Shown here: positions 39,126 through 53,145 of the stretch, one piece after another | Position numbering within the stretch: position 1 is the stretch's first letter | Layout: the number at the start of each line of letters is the position of its first letter | Assembly: GCA_947095535.1 (NCBI GenBank) | Contig: OX352774.1 | Span: 249,575,825-249,639,824 of the forward strand | Direction of reading: 5' to 3' | DNA from: Poecilobothrus nobilitatus | Lineage: Eukaryota; Arthropoda; Insecta; Diptera; Dolichopodidae | DNA length: 64,000 nucleotides | Program-made: the position numbers and the translations under genes | Notes under the pieces: model-generated | Told to the model about the DNA's origin: nothing | Database searches by the model: none | The model's input: only the letters and a program-made list of their open reading frames with translations

Positions 39126-41510
39126 CCAATAAACCATTTTTAAACCATTTTCTATACCATTCAGTGTTCTAGAGAACTATAATCGGCAGAGGCGTAATAT
39201 TTTCTATGTCTAACTTTACTAATATAATTTAATTCTAGTTAATACTTCTATTAATATCTAAGCAATTATTAACCATGAAAGTAATTATTTCCACCCAATG
39301 AAAGATTCACTTACAGTTACAATATCTATCAATTGTGACATTTTATTATACTTTCTGGGGGGTTTTTATAAGGGAACCATCATCATTTTCAGTGTAATAT
39401 CCAACTAATATAGAGATAATTTAAAGCTGGCAAGGGACCTTTAAACTGTTGTTATTTTTTTTTTTTTTTCATAAATTTCATTATTTTTGTCCGTTTTTTT
39501 TTTTCTCTTTACTGAATTTAAAGTGGATATTTTGTGCGTTAACGATTGGGTTATGGTAAAAAAAAAAAAAAAAAAAAAAGTAAAACACCACCTAATAAAT
39601 CCCTCTTTTCCGGGATTGGTTAGACGATAAACGATTATCAAAATGTCCAGAATTATTTTTTTTTTTTTTTACATTTTTCCTCTTTGTTTTTATCTACTGT
39701 TGATTTTATTGTTATTTTTTTTTTGCTGTTTACTGGCCAGATTATGCCCGAAAATGAAAAACCAAAACAACAAGAGAGATTTTTTCGGTTATAACTTTCT
39801 TTTATTTTTTGTTTTTTTTTTCGTTTAAAGGACTTAAGTTTTAACCAAAAATAAAACTTTCCTTTTGTCAAAAAGGGACAGACGATGTGAGATTTAAAAA
39901 AAAAATAATTAAAGTGAATGGTTTGTTGTATTGGTGGGCACTATTAAAAAAACAAAAAAAAACATACTGTACCGGTTTTATATTGTTATCCTTCCATGGA
40001 AAATTAGCAAAAAATAAACAAGTAAAAAAAGAAATAAAACACACACAAAGTTACTACTGAGCATTGTTTGAGGCAATTTTAATAATTTGGGTTAAATTTT
40101 TAAAACATAAAAAAAAAACAAAAAGAGAACAGAAAACAGAAAAGGAAAAGAAAAACAGTTTAAGCAGTGAAAATTAGATGAAAGACAGAAAATATTATAT
40201 ATAAGAACCACAACAAACCAAAAGAAGATGAATATTAAAAAAAAAAAAAAAATTTTGAAAACGGAAACCAACAATTTTAACCAGACAAATCTTATTTGCG
40301 TTCTCCTTTAGATTTATCTTTCCTTTTTATTATTTGTATTTTTCTGGTATTGTTTTTCTTTTCTTTTTGTTTTTCGAATTATTCTGGTATGGTTACTTTA
40401 AAACCAAAAAAAAAAAAAAAAACCATGAGTTTGTAATGATGAATTGTTTTTTTTTTTTTTCCAAATTTTTTAAAACAAAAATTTAAAGCTTTGTTGAAAA
40501 TATTTACAGTTTAGATCTACTAAATGCATTATTTATTCTGATCCTAATCCTTCTTTAATTTTTTTTGTTTTCTTATTTTATAATCGACTATTTTAATTTC
40601 AACCAATGCAGGATCTATATAGGGATATTAGATTTGTTAACGGTTCATAGAGATTTTTTAAATTATAATATTTATAAATAATAATTATAAATTTTTCTTA
40701 TTATATTTCTTGCTTTTCTTTTAGTTTTTGTATTTTATTTTCTTTTTGTTTTGTTTTGTTTTTTTTTCTGATTTTCCTTTTGATTTATGCGGTTTAATTT
40801 CAAATCATTTCTCATTTTACTATATTACATTTATTTGTACAGATATGTATGTGTATATGTGAATTTATATACTTATATATGTGTTTGATATTTTATAGTT
40901 TAATGTGTTAATTTAATGTGGTCTTTATATTACGAAAAATAAGAACCGCAAAAATCTATTTTTCCTTATAACCAAAATCTAACCAAAATTATATTTGTGG
41001 TTAGGAATGCCAACATAATTTCAAAATTAAAGGAGTTAATTTGAGAATAAAAAGGAAAGAAAAAAAAAAAACATTAATCTTAATCGTTATTTAATAGAAA
41101 TCTAAAATTTAACTGAAAGTAACATATTACTTATATAAGATAGAATCATAGGATTATAATATATCTATAGGTATATATAACAGTATGAACGATAGAATAA
41201 ATTAATTGTCCAAAGAATAGGTATTTGTATTTGAATTGAAAAATAATTGAATAAATTGAGCAAATGACAATTAATATTACAATTATGTATAGTTTATTTA
41301 AATATAATCAATTTAATTAAATTCAATTAATTTTTGATTGAAAATATAAATTAAAGTTTAATGAAAATAAATTACAAAATAATTAAATTGTTTTTTTTTT
41401 TTTTTTTTATAAATGTTGCATAGTAAAAATTGTTCATGTTAAAGTATTAAAGTATAAATCTAAAAATATAATAAAAATAAGTTAGTCAGGAAAATCAAAG
41501 GATTTCAAAG
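39126..41510. other. AT-rich non-coding DNA, no gene seen
   Basis: No supported gene. T-tract and A-tract blocks alternate (for example 39459-39471 T, 39559-39579 A, 40239-40251 A). Opposed open frames around 39640-39870 are both homopolymer translations. Confidence 0.6.
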
Positions 41511-42425
41511 GTGCACATTTTACAAAGATAATAAAACATTTTTGAATTACTTTGCCTTTGACCAAAATTTATAAATTTTCTGAGAGTTATTTAAGGAAAA
41601 ATTGTGAAAAATCAAAAGATGTACTTTTTTCAATTTTAAACAAACAAGAATGCAAAGAAGAAAATTAAGAATGGCCATTACCACATGTAAAATTATAATG
41701 TTGAGAATTCAATTGTTGTTTTTTATTGTGGAAAAATTTGTATACAGATGTCTAAAAATAACAAAATTTCTATTTTTGATCTTTAATAGCTTTTAAAGAG
41801 GGGGTGGTAAAAAACATTTTCTTGAGGTAACTTATGTTTATTCTAAAAAATTTCCCTTTTCTCAAAATTTCAAAGCTTTAACTGGAATTATTGCGTGATA
41901 TGAATGAAACAAAATCTTGCAAAATTTTATTTTCACATAACGGTAAATTTAAATATTAAATTTAAAAAAAAATTGTATAATTTTGATATTTGTATATAAT
42001 AATATAAAATATAGGAGTTTTTTTCGTTATTGAACAATTATACTGAACTATTATACTGAACTCATCAGTAGGAATGTTTTTTTTCAAATGACTAGACAAC
42101 ATCCAATTGAATTGCCTTCAGCAAAATATAAACGTAAAAAAAAGTCGTGACGATTGTCTTTTTAGATTGATTTTGGCAGATTTTAGATTTTAGCAGAACA
42201 TGAGATATACATCTTTGAGAGGTTTTTTAAACTTTAAGGGTTGTACCCCTATAATGAGAAGGGTTACATGAAAATATTGTTCTATAATATAAATTTTTTT
42301 AAAAAAATTACCAATACATGGTTAAAATTTCATTGTTCAATTTTAAACAGTGTAGAAGTTTTATAATAAATCGGTCGGAAGAACAGATGGAAACTCATAT
42401 GGTTTTTTTTTTTGAAAAAAATATC
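41511..42425 (+). mobile_element. Family E inverted-repeat element, single-unit copy
   Basis: Starts near GTGCACATTTTAC, corresponding to the 5' terminus GCACATTTCCAAAA at 47926. GTCTAAAAATAACAAA, TAATAGCTTTTAAAGAGGGG, CTCAAAATTTCAAAGC, CACATAACGGTAAATTTAAA and TTGTATAATTTTGATAT follow in the same order and spacing as in the last unit at 49110-49360. The 3' end then has GCAGAACATGAGATATACAT, AATGAGAAGGGTTACATG, GTGTAGAAGTTTTA and a decayed GACGGAC zone. Distance from the 5' end to the AGAGGGGG motif is ~277 bp against ~271 bp in the 48-kb copy. About 140 extra bases lie near 41990-42120. No coding capacity. Confidence 0.75.
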
Positions 42426-45400
42426 CTACAAAAATTAAAAATAAAAAGTTTAAAAATCTAATCTTAAAGAAAAGAAAAATGAATTCTATAACAATGAAAA
42501 ATTAATTCCTAAGACCCTAAGTTTAATATTGTAAATTTTCGATTTGCACCTCTTTTAGTATTATAGAATCTGTCCTCACTTTATTAAATAAAATTCATAT
42601 AATGCTTATATTGAAAATTCTGATTATTCAAATAAAATACCACTTTTCTAAATGCATATACATATTACTTGATATCCTTTAATATTAAAGTCTATAATGT
42701 ATAATAATAATTTAGTTACTATATATATTTATTTATTCAGGAAAAATAATTTTTTTTTTTAAGTAATATTTAAGTATGAATTTTTTAAATATTTAAAGAC
42801 TATTTTCTAAATTCAATTACCATTCTAAGAAATAGATGTAATTAAAAAATTCCATAAAATCCAAAAAAAAAAATAACAAAAAAAAAAATATCTTTTAATA
42901 ATTTATTCTTACTTTGAATAATTCTCTTTGAAAATGAATAAATAAAAAAAGAAAATATTATCTTTTAAAATTCTTCTTTTACTCTCAACATTATCAAGTA
43001 ACTAACTAAAAAAAAAATATAAAATTTTTTCTTTACTCAATTTTCATTACATTAAAAATAATCAAATTATATAATCAAAAATTTTATAATTAAAAATTTA
43101 AAAACTCGCATTAGAATATTTAGACTCTAGAGAAATAAAATTCTTTTTCTAATTGATTTAAAAAAAAAAAAAACAAAAAAAAACAAAAAAAAAACATATT
43201 TTTCAATTACTTATATACTAAAAATTGCTAGACCATCGTAAGTAGTACTAAGTACTTGTACTTTATATATAAATATAGAATTTTTTTCCATTTTTTTTTT
43301 TCTATTTTAAATTACTAACTATTAATTTATTACCTAATTCAAAAATGTTCATATTTATAATATATATTTAGAATATATATATGTATATATATACAATGTA
43401 TATAATAGGTATATAATAATATACAGACGAATAAACACAAGAGTTCGTATTATTTAAAGTTGATCAAAACTCTCATATAATCATTTAAATACTTGAAAAG
43501 AAAGTAAGTATTTTTACGGGTCCATTGGAATACTATGGTTAAAGTTGAAAATAAAAACAAAAAAACACAAAAAAAAAAAAACAAAATATAAAAATGTAAG
43601 TTGATGTGAAAAGAAAATATATAGAAAATTTGAAAAATAAATCATAATTTTCTATTTATTTTGAAATTATTTTCGGTACATTAAATAAAATATAATGTAA
43701 AAGACTCAAGTATTTGTGTATGCACCCTTTCTTTACTATACTATACATACATACATATAATTGTATCATGTTAATGTAATGTACAAAAATTAACCTAATT
43801 TATTTTATTTTTTTTATTTTTTTCCTTAAAAAACATTAAAAACCAATCCTTTACTTTTATAAATAATTATTTTCAAATTGAAAATTCAATTATATGTTAA
43901 ATTAAAATTTATATAAGGACTCCTGATACTGTAGAGAGTTATTTAAAAGAATAAAGTTAAGTCCCTTTTGAATTAATTTTTTTTTTTTTTTTTTGTTGTT
44001 TTTTTTTTTTTTTTTTTTTGTATATTGTATAATTTTGGAACGAAGTAACCGCAACACCCAGTTTAGGTAATGAAAATATGTATAAGAATAATTTAAAATT
44101 GTTTGCATCATTTTCCATTTTCTAATTTTATTTTAGAAAAATTTGAAGAACAGGAAAAATTGCACAATTCTTTAAAAAAATTTTTATGAATCGTTTTTTT
44201 TGTTTGTTTGTTTATTTATTTTTAATAATTTAGAAGAAGAAAAAAAATAATTTTATGAATTTTTAATTAAATTAATTTCTTTTTCTGTGTAATAATAATA
44301 ATTTTTTTTTTGTGTTTTTTTTTTTTTTTTTGCATCATTATACGCTAAATTAATTTAAATTCAATTTAAATTTTCCCTCTCCTTTTAAATCAAAATTATA
44401 TATTTTTTTTTTGTTTTAGTTATCGAAAGGTTTTCTTTTTTGGTTTTTTTTGTTTTTGTTTTTACTTACTATAATATAAATAATAATTTTTAGTAATTTC
44501 TTATTTCTTAAAATGTTATTTTTCCTTATTTTCTGTACGTGTTTTTTTTTTTTTTTTTTGTAATTTTGTATAAAAGAAAAAGAATAAGATATATTTAAAA
44601 AGAGAAAAATAAAAGGAAAAATGATAATTTATGTTAAGATAAGTTTAAAACTTACTTTAGTTGTTTCCTCTTTGCATATTATTTTTACTATTTTACGAAA
44701 AATATTTTTTTCATTTTCCATTTGACTTTTTTTTTTTGTTTGTCTGTTTGTTTGTTTATTTTTTTCTTTTTCACTCATTTTCATCAGATTTAATGCAGAT
44801 TTAATGCAGACTTTTGTTTTCTCTAGTTACATTTAAAATTATTTCGTAGATTTTTGACAAAAAAAGACAAAAAAGTATTTTTTTTTTTAAAGTCTTTATT
44901 TTTGTTGTCTTTGGCAAAAACAAAATCTCAAAATATTTATAGAACTTCAATTAAAAATAAATAAATCATTAAAGATAATATGAATATAAAGATAAAAAAT
45001 AAAAAGGTTTTTTTTTTGTTTTTTCGCTTTTCTCTGTTCACAAAATTAAGTTTTAGTAGAATTTTTATTGGAAAAAATTTTAAAATTTCTGATTTTCCAT
45101 TTTTTTTTGTTTAAAAATTTTTATTTACTCACGCATTTTAAAAAGTTTAGTTTTAAATAATTAAAAGAATTTATTTAAAAAAAAATAATAATTATTTCAT
45201 TATTTTCAGAATTTTTATAACTTGGGGTAAGGGGGGTTAAGGGGTAAAAAATTATGGAACTTTTTTAAGCAGTTTAAAATTTTTCTTATTTTCTTTGTAA
45301 AGGAGTGTAGATTCAAATCTTGAATAGGTAGAAAGTTCTTTTAATCGGAAAGAAAATGAAGGAAAATGTAATTTTTCCTAAAAATTTCTTCTCGCTACAA

Positions 45401-47925
45401 AATATATGTATACTTAGTGAAAATTTATAATAATAAGTAGTAGACGATGATTTCAGTAATATTTCATTATCGTCTATTTGATTTGTAATATTAAATACTT
45501 TAATACTTACAGTAATATTAAAATAATTTAAGCTTTTCATTTTCATTACATTTGAATTACCTATATTGATTTACTGTATAAAACTCTTTTTACATTGAAC
45601 TAATTTTTAAAATATAACAATTAAAACATTGTTATAAGAAGAAAAAATTTTATTTATTCATAATTTTCCAGAGATTTTTTCTTTTCATATAATATATTCT
45701 ATTTTTGAATACTGAAAATATTAAATGTTTCTACGAAATTATTTGTAAATATTTGAAAATGTTTTCCATCAGGATATTTTTCAATGAATTCAATTTTAAA
45801 ATTTATTTTGCGGTACAAAAATTTTGAAGTTTAGACAATTGAAATTTATAAAATTTTTGTTTTTAATTGAATTTTAATTGTTAAGTTTTCATAAAATAAT
45901 ATATTATTACTAATATAATATAATTTAAGAAAATGAATATGAACACTCCTTTGGATCATTCAGAATTGAAATAATTTCATTTTTCGACAAATAGAAAAGA
46001 ACAAAAGCAATTTCTGTATTAAAATATTATTTCAAGGACTCCATTTTATTTTTTGTTTTAAAAAGATCAATCTGCTTTCTTTTAACTATTTTTATCATTT
46101 TTAAAGTATTCAAACTTGAATTACACAAAATAAGTTAAAGATCGTATTAAAATTCTGAATTAATTAAGTTGGTACATTTAATTTTAAAAACATAAAATTC
46201 TGACTTTTTTCAGATCTTCTGAGTTTAAAACTACGAAATTCTGAATTTTTTTCAAAATTATTTTTCTATTATTGTTTTTGTGTTTTATGTTTTGTTGTTA
46301 AAATATGTATATAAAAATATAATTAGAAAGGGTTTTAGAATTGATGACAAAATTAAGTCATCAGATAAGAATTTTACAGTTTTTCCATAATATTGTAAGT
46401 TAGAATTTATTGCCTTACTCAGAATTTTGTAGGTCAGAATTTGGTAAACTCTTAATTTTATAATCTAGAATTTTAAAATTTAGAATTTTGTTACAAGATA
46501 TTATTATATTACTAAACGGACAAGTTTCTGAACAGTACAGCTTAACAGTTATCTGAAGAGTCATCAGTTTATCTAATTTTCCAAATTTAAAATGAATCCC
46601 AACAAAACATAACAAAAACAATCTTTTAAATAAACCAAAATATATAAAAAGATATTTATAAATGTATAAACCAACAATACTTTTATACATTTTTTTTTAT
46701 TTTTCATTAACTATATTTAATTTATACAATGTATTTCTGACATTTTATTTGATATTTTCAATTTTGTTTTTTATTCAAAATAAAAATATAATATATTCTT
46801 CAGTATTTATTTTTAGCTTTCCAATAATTTTTAATTTGAAATTTTTATAATTTGTTTTTTTTTTATCTATTCAAAATTATTTCTACTTAATTTCATTCAT
46901 AATTTTCTTTTATATTTTGATTTTTATTACTATTTAGTCCTTACAATTTGTTTTTCGATTACAAAATTTCACTATTTTTATTTAATGTATTTTTAATAAT
47001 TTTAGCGTGCAAAAAAATACGTTTAATTCTGCAAGGTTGGCTATTGTAAAATTATTATAATGGGTATTAAATCTGAAGTATAATCCTTTTTCAATTTATG
47101 ACATAAAAATACAAAGACAAATACCAACAAATATATATTTGGTAACCACTATATTTTAAGTACAAAAACAAAACAAAAAAAAAAAAAATTTAAAATTTAA
47201 AAACGTAAAAATTGAAAAAAATGTCAAATACACAAAACTTTTCATTTTTTTATTTATTTATTTTTCATGTATTTTTTTTTTTTTTTTCAATTTTTCGAAA
47301 ACTGTAATAAAAATTAATATCAAAAGCATTAAAAATGATGTTTTTTTTTTTTGTAAAATAATAACAGCAGAAAAAGAAATAAATTTAATAAAACCAAAAT
47401 GGGTAAAAGGATAACAGTAGAATTTAAATCTAAATAAAAAAAAAATATTTGTCCTAGAAATATGCAATTATTTTTGCATTTTAATTCATAAACCTTTTTT
47501 ATCATAATTTTGAGTTTTTCCATTCATAAAATAATCTTTCTTTTTGATTTAAAGATATTTGTCGGGCCCTAGTTTCGTTTTATAACATATATTTATTACA
47601 TATAGAGGTACTTAGATAGCAAAATAATTCAATTTATTTTGGCTATTCAATAATAAAAAAAAAGAAATATGTTACTTTTGAAATTCAAACAACAATTTTC
47701 GTCATTTCCGTTTAAGTATAAACCACAAATATACAAATTTAATAAACAGATGGACAAAATAATCGATAACCGATAAAAATAAATAAAAAATTAAAATGGA
47801 AAATAAGAATTTCATTTAAAACTATTACATTTTTTTTATAGATATTTCTTTCCATAGAAATACTTTTCATTGATTGAAGTTATATATTAAACAAGGTCGA
47901 ATGTAAACCAACGGTTTTTAAAAGC
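42426..47925. other. AT-rich non-coding DNA
   Basis: No supported gene. From about 43970 to 44580 the plus strand is T-rich with scattered G. The G-rich site at 45224-45244 is listed separately. TA-rich stretches lie around 43367-43420. Confidence 0.6.
45224..45244 (+). other. Isolated G-rich tract, possible G-quadruplex
   Basis: GGGG-TAA-GGGGGG-TTAA-GGGG: fourteen G in 21 bases inside DNA that is otherwise nearly G-free. The three tracts could form a quadruplex if the six-G run is used twice. Function unknown; a chance or relic origin is possible. Confidence 0.5.
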
Positions 47926-48007
47926 GCACATTTCCAAAACTCAATACAAATTGTTTAGAAGTGTGGCTTACACAAAAATTTGAAAATTTCATGTAATAAG
48001 AAAAAAC

Positions 48008-49590
48008 TTGAAAATAGGACATTTTTGAGATTTTGAGGGGCCGTAAGTCCGGAATCCTATATAACTAAGAAAAGCTGTTAACACACGTAAAAATATATTA
48101 TTGAAGCTTTAATTTTTATGTCTTGCCGAAGAAAAGTTTTTACAGGTGCCTAAGTTACAGGTGTCTAAAAATAGCAAAGTTTCAATTTTTGAGGCGTAAT
48201 AACTCTTAAAGAGGGGGCGTTACCAAAACATTTTCTGAGGAAACTTATACTAATTCTAAAAGTTCTTTCTTGTCTCAAAATTTCAGGTTCCTATCTAAAG
48301 GGGTGCCGGAGTTATGAAAAAAGAAATTTCATGCAAAATGTGGTTTTCACATAACGGTAAATTTAAATCGTAAATTACAAAATATTACATAATTTTGATA
48401 TTGTTTTATATAGATAATAAAATTTTCGATCTTCTGGTGGTTTTAGATTGCAAAACTATTACGCAAAGCCCGAGATATATACATCTGAAAATGGAGCTTT
48501 TTTACAATTTTGAAGAGCTGCAGCTTTGGAACCCTTTACAACTAAAATAAACCTTTCACACACGTAAAAAAATATTATTGTAGCTTTCATTTTCATGTCT
48601 TGCCGAAGAAAAATTTTTACAGGTACCTAAGTTACAAGTGTCTAAAAATAGCAAATTTTCAATTTTTGAGGCGTAATAACTCTTAAAGAGAGGGCGCTAC
48701 CAAAAATTTTTCTGAGGAAACTTATACTAATTCTAAAAGTTCTTTCTTGTCTCAAAATTTCAGGTTCCTATCTAAAGGGGTGCCGGAGTTATGAAAAAAG
48801 AAATTTCATGCAAAATGTGGTTTTCACATAACGGTAAATTTAAATCGTAAATTACATAATATTACATAATTTTGATATTGTTTCATATAGATAATAAAAT
48901 TTTCGATCTTCTGCCGGTTTTAGATTGCAAAACTATTACGCAGAGCCCGAGATATATACATCTGAAAATGGGGCTTTTTTACAATTTTGAAGAGCTGCAA
49001 CTTTGGAACCCTTTACAACTTAAATAAACCTTTCACACACGTAAAAATATATTATTGTAGTTTTAATTTTTACGTCTTGCAGAAGTAAAATGTGTACAGG
49101 TTCCTAAGTTACAGGTGTTTAAAAATAGCAAATTTTCAATTTTTAAGCCCTAATAGCTCATAAAAAGGGGGTGGTCCGAAAAAATTTTCTGAGCAAACTT
49201 ATACTAATTCTAAAAGTTCTTTCTTGTCTCAAAATTTCAAGCTTGTATCTAGAAGCGTTCCGGAGTTATGAAAGTAGAAAAATCATGCAAAATTTGGTTT
49301 TCACATAACGGTAAATTTAAATACTAAATTTAAAAAAATTGTATAATTTTGATATTAATTTACAAAGATAAAAGAAATACCTGTCGAATGACGTTTTCGG
49401 ATTGAAAAAATCTGAAGCAGAACATAAGATATATGCATTTAAAAATAGGGCTTTTTCAAAGTTTGAGGGGGTGTAGCTCCGTAATGAGGGGGGCTACATG
49501 AAAAAGTTGTTCCACAAAATATTTTTTTTTTTTTCCCTACCTATGGTTAAAATTTTTTTTCTCTATCTTTAACGGTGTAGAAGTTTTGTA
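48008..49590 (+). repeat. 477-bp tandem repeat, ~3.3 units
   Basis: Equivalent positions: TGAAAATAGG at 48008, CTGAAAATGG at 48485 and 48962, TTTAAAAATAGGG at 49438. The GCGTAATAACTCTTAAAGAG motif lies at about 48193 and 48670, with TAATAGCTCATAAAAAGG at 49151. Every step is 476-477 bp. Units 1 and 2 are nearly identical over their last ~390 bp; unit 3 is more diverged and is closer to the single unit at 41511-42425 (shared AAATTGTATAATTTTGATAT). Conserved words include TGCCGGAGTTATGAAAAAAG and CACATAACGGTAAATTTAAA. Confidence 0.9.
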
Positions 49591-49594
49591 AACA

Positions 49595-49613
49595 GACGGA
49601 CGGACGGACGGAC
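49595..49613. repeat. (GACG)n microsatellite inside family E
   Basis: Nearly five GACG units followed by GACAGAG. It occupies the same position as the decayed CTGTCCGTACGTTGGTCGG (minus orientation) in the 10-kb copy, so it belongs to the element. Confidence 0.85.
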
Positions 49614-49662
49614 AGAGTGAAACTAATAAGCACATTTTTTAAAAATTTTTTTGGAAATGTGC

Positions 49663-52600
49663 TAAAAAAAAAAAAAGTTAATTGAAATAATATTTGATTT
49701 TTGATTATTTTTTTTTTTTTTATAAGTTTTATACTTTGAATTTTCGTATTTTCCTTATTATATAAGTTATATTAATAATAATGAATAAATTTTATGACAA
49801 TTTTTCAAAATAAAAATTTACTAAAGTGTAACTACAAATAGAAAATAAAATTTAATTTAATTGCAATGAAGAGATTTAATTTACTAATATAATATATAAT
49901 ATACGTATTAAAAAATAGTCTAAAAGACATATTTCTAGATTTTTTTTTATTGTTTTATTTCTTATTCAAGAGTTTAAAAAATTTTAACTAATTTAATCAA
50001 ATCAAAAAACAACAAAAAACATAAAAATTGCCCTTAATATTATTTTCAAAAGTTTTTGTATCTTGACACTTTTTAAAGTTCATACAAAAAAAAAAAATAA
50101 TACAAAAATCTCCAATCCATTTTAATTTTTCTTTGAAACATTGTTGTAAACATTTAAAATTTTTTTTTTTCTTAATCCTTCCATCTGTTATTTACCATTT
50201 TTCTTAAATAACTTTCTCACCTGAACTAATAAACTTTAACCAGAACAAAATAACAAAAAATAAAAAATAAAATATGAAAATATTTTAAAGAAACTTTTTC
50301 ACTTCCTTGTAAAAAAAAAAATTCGAACAGAATGATGAAACTAACACTAACTAATACAGTAATAAAACCGAAACTATTTTAATTTAATACGAGACAAAAA
50401 AAAAAAAAAAACATAATTACACAAACAACAATATTCTGTATCTTGTTGTTTCCTTAACTTTAAAATTGTTAGGGACAATCTTAAGTACCATTAAAATAAA
50501 AAAAAAGACACTTATTTTTCTTTTAAAAAAAAAAAAAAACATCTAATTTTTTTTTGACAAAAAAAAAAAACAAAATAACAAAAAATAACTAAAAACAAAC
50601 TTTTACTTAAATACATTCAACTTAATTTTCTAGAAAATTAAAAAACAAAAACAACAACAAAAAAGAAATAAAAAAAGATATGAAATTTTTTACTTCACTT
50701 TAATACCTTGCAACAAATGTCTTTGTCTTTCAGAAAAACAAACAAAACAAAAAAAAAAAAAAAAAATCATTACATTCTATACATTTTACTAGAATGTTAT
50801 CATATTTTCCTTTTTACATACTTTAAAAATTCCATAGTCTTATGGGACACATAAAAGGTAACAAAAAGTTAAAAAAAAAATAAAAATAAAATTTCTTTAA
50901 TTTTCTTTTTTACATTCCCAGTGGTTTTTCTTTTTTTTTTTTTTTTTTATATTAGACATTTTCTTCTCATTTTATTTTCAGTATAAAAACTTATAAGAAT
51001 TCCAGAAATAATTATCTGAGACAAAATGAAATTCTAAAGAAGCCTTTAACTCTTTATTATTATTACTATAACCACAAGAAAATGTAATCAAATATATATA
51101 CATATATTTTTTTTTTTTTCATTTTTAATATAATTTCCATTAAAATTGCAATCCATTGAATTCATTTTTAGTTAAGAAATTTTATTTTAATTTTGATTAA
51201 TTCACGTCTCAGATTCAAGTATATTCTCTATTAAGATTCAATCTAAACAATTAAAAATTAAAAATATCGTAAGAATTTCAGCTGAAATTGCACAAATTTT
51301 ATAATAATATTATTTTCTTGTTTTTTTTTTTTTTTATTTAATTTGCTATACATACTTAGGTAATAAAATTTCTCAAAAACAAAAAATAAAAAAAAAAATC
51401 ATCTAATCTTACACAGAAAACAGAAAACAAAAAAAAAAAAAACGAAAAAACATAGTATAAATCTATATGTCCTTGGTCTCAAGGATTAAAATAATCGTTT
51501 AAATGAATTTACTAAAAGAAAATTAAAAAATTAATGTTACCATGAAAAAAAAATTATCATTGAATTTTTAATAAGTATACATCTATACCTAATACATATT
51601 TATTTTTATTTTTTTAATATTAAACCTGTCTGGTTTTTTTTTTTTTTGTTGATCCTATTTTATTAGTTTTCCTTTTATCCTTCTTCTTCTTCTTCGTTCT
51701 TTTTTATTTTTTTTTGTACTTTTCCTTCTACAAAAATTTGAATTATTAGATTAATCAAATTTTAAAAATTATTATTGGTTAAAATTGCTATTATATACAT
51801 ACTTATATATAAATTTTTTATCTCTTCTATGATAATTTTTCTTTGAATTTTCAGTTTTTCTTTTAATAAGTAGATATAAGTATATAAGTATATAAGTATA
51901 TATAAATATTATAATTACAAATTTCAAAGGAAAAAAAAATTTTAATAACCAAAAAAATTATAATAAATTTTGTATAATTTTTTTCAATTCATGTCTTGTG
52001 GCAACATTTTAATTTAATTGAAAAGAGAAGAAGAAATAAAAACAAAGTTAAAAAAAAAAAAAACAACCAGGAATTAGGAATTAATATTAAAAAGTTTTGA
52101 TTTCTCCTTCTCTAAATGTAAATTTTCTCAGATCCATCCTTATTCACATCAATATCAATATACTACCTATTAAGTATTAACATTCCTTTAACACTACCGA
52201 CTATAGTTCCACTACTACAGCACAAAAAAAAAGAAATGTTTAAAGAAAATGTTTGTTTTCTTTTAAAATTAAAATTAAAATAACGTATAAGTATGTAAAT
52301 TTGTGTATATTTACGTATACCGTTTACTTATTAACATAATATACAGTTATGGCCCACTGTAAGAGCTGAGAATTTTTTAATTGTGTAAGTAAGAAAATTA
52401 AGGTCAGAATTATGATGTTTAATAAGGGCATCATTAGACGATTACAGAGAACATGTGATTAAAATTAAATTTTGTTACAACATTTTATGAACCTAAAAAG
52501 GTATATGGAAAGAGATTACCCTGTAAAGTTTCAGTACTAACAAAGACTAGAACTGAATCAAAACATACGTTTGTTGTGGCAAAATAATGCAAAATTCCTA

Positions 52601-53113
52601 CTAGAGTTCTGCTTAAAGAGCTTATCTGGTCTAAGCTAATCACCTTAACTAACTAACCAACTGAAAATGAAGAAGTTCTTTATATATTTAAGAAAGAATT
52701 TCTTTAGTTTCGGCTTTTACTGTTCTTTGTATACTATATCATATCTAACTATAAATAATGTATTATATAAAACACTTTAAAAACGTTTCTATCTTTAAAG
52801 AACTTTTTTTTTGTCTTTACCAGTAAAAGAAAATTTTTTTTTTTTTTTTGTATATAAAAAACAAACCATTTAAAACTCAAAAAACCGAAAAAAAAAATAA
52901 TGCGAGGGAGCGCTAAATTTTTTTTTTGTTTTTTTCTAAATAACATTTAATTAAAAATGAACAGACCAGATATATAGGTGAAATAAATTTTAAAGGTTAA
53001 ATGGTAGACGATTGTTTTTCTTTTTTTTTTTAGATTTTTTCTTAAGGAAAAAATGCTTAGAATTTAAAGATTATTTTAAAAGCATTGATTGATTGAAGAT
53101 TTGTTTCTTTTTT

Positions 53114-53145
<32 letters not shown>

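Larger units (their letters stand above)
47926..49662 (+). mobile_element. Family E inverted-repeat element with internal tandem triplication
   Basis: Bounded by a perfect 14-bp inverted repeat, GCACATTTCCAAAA at 47926-47939 and its complement at 49649-49662. The 3' end also holds a short hairpin (AGCACATTT/AAATGTGCT, 49629-49663) and a GACG array. Inside, a 477-bp unit is repeated head to tail about 3.3 times. No open frame of any length is present, so it is non-autonomous and would need a transposase from elsewhere. Copies at 10095-10706 and 41511-42425 show the same plan with a single unit. The superfamily cannot be assigned. A satellite array fortuitously flanked by complementary words is less likely because the other two copies share both termini. 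Confidence 0.75.

Noticed and set aside
45224..45244. Telomere-like repeat
   Set aside because: Too short and irregular (TAA and TTAA spacers) to be a telomeric array.
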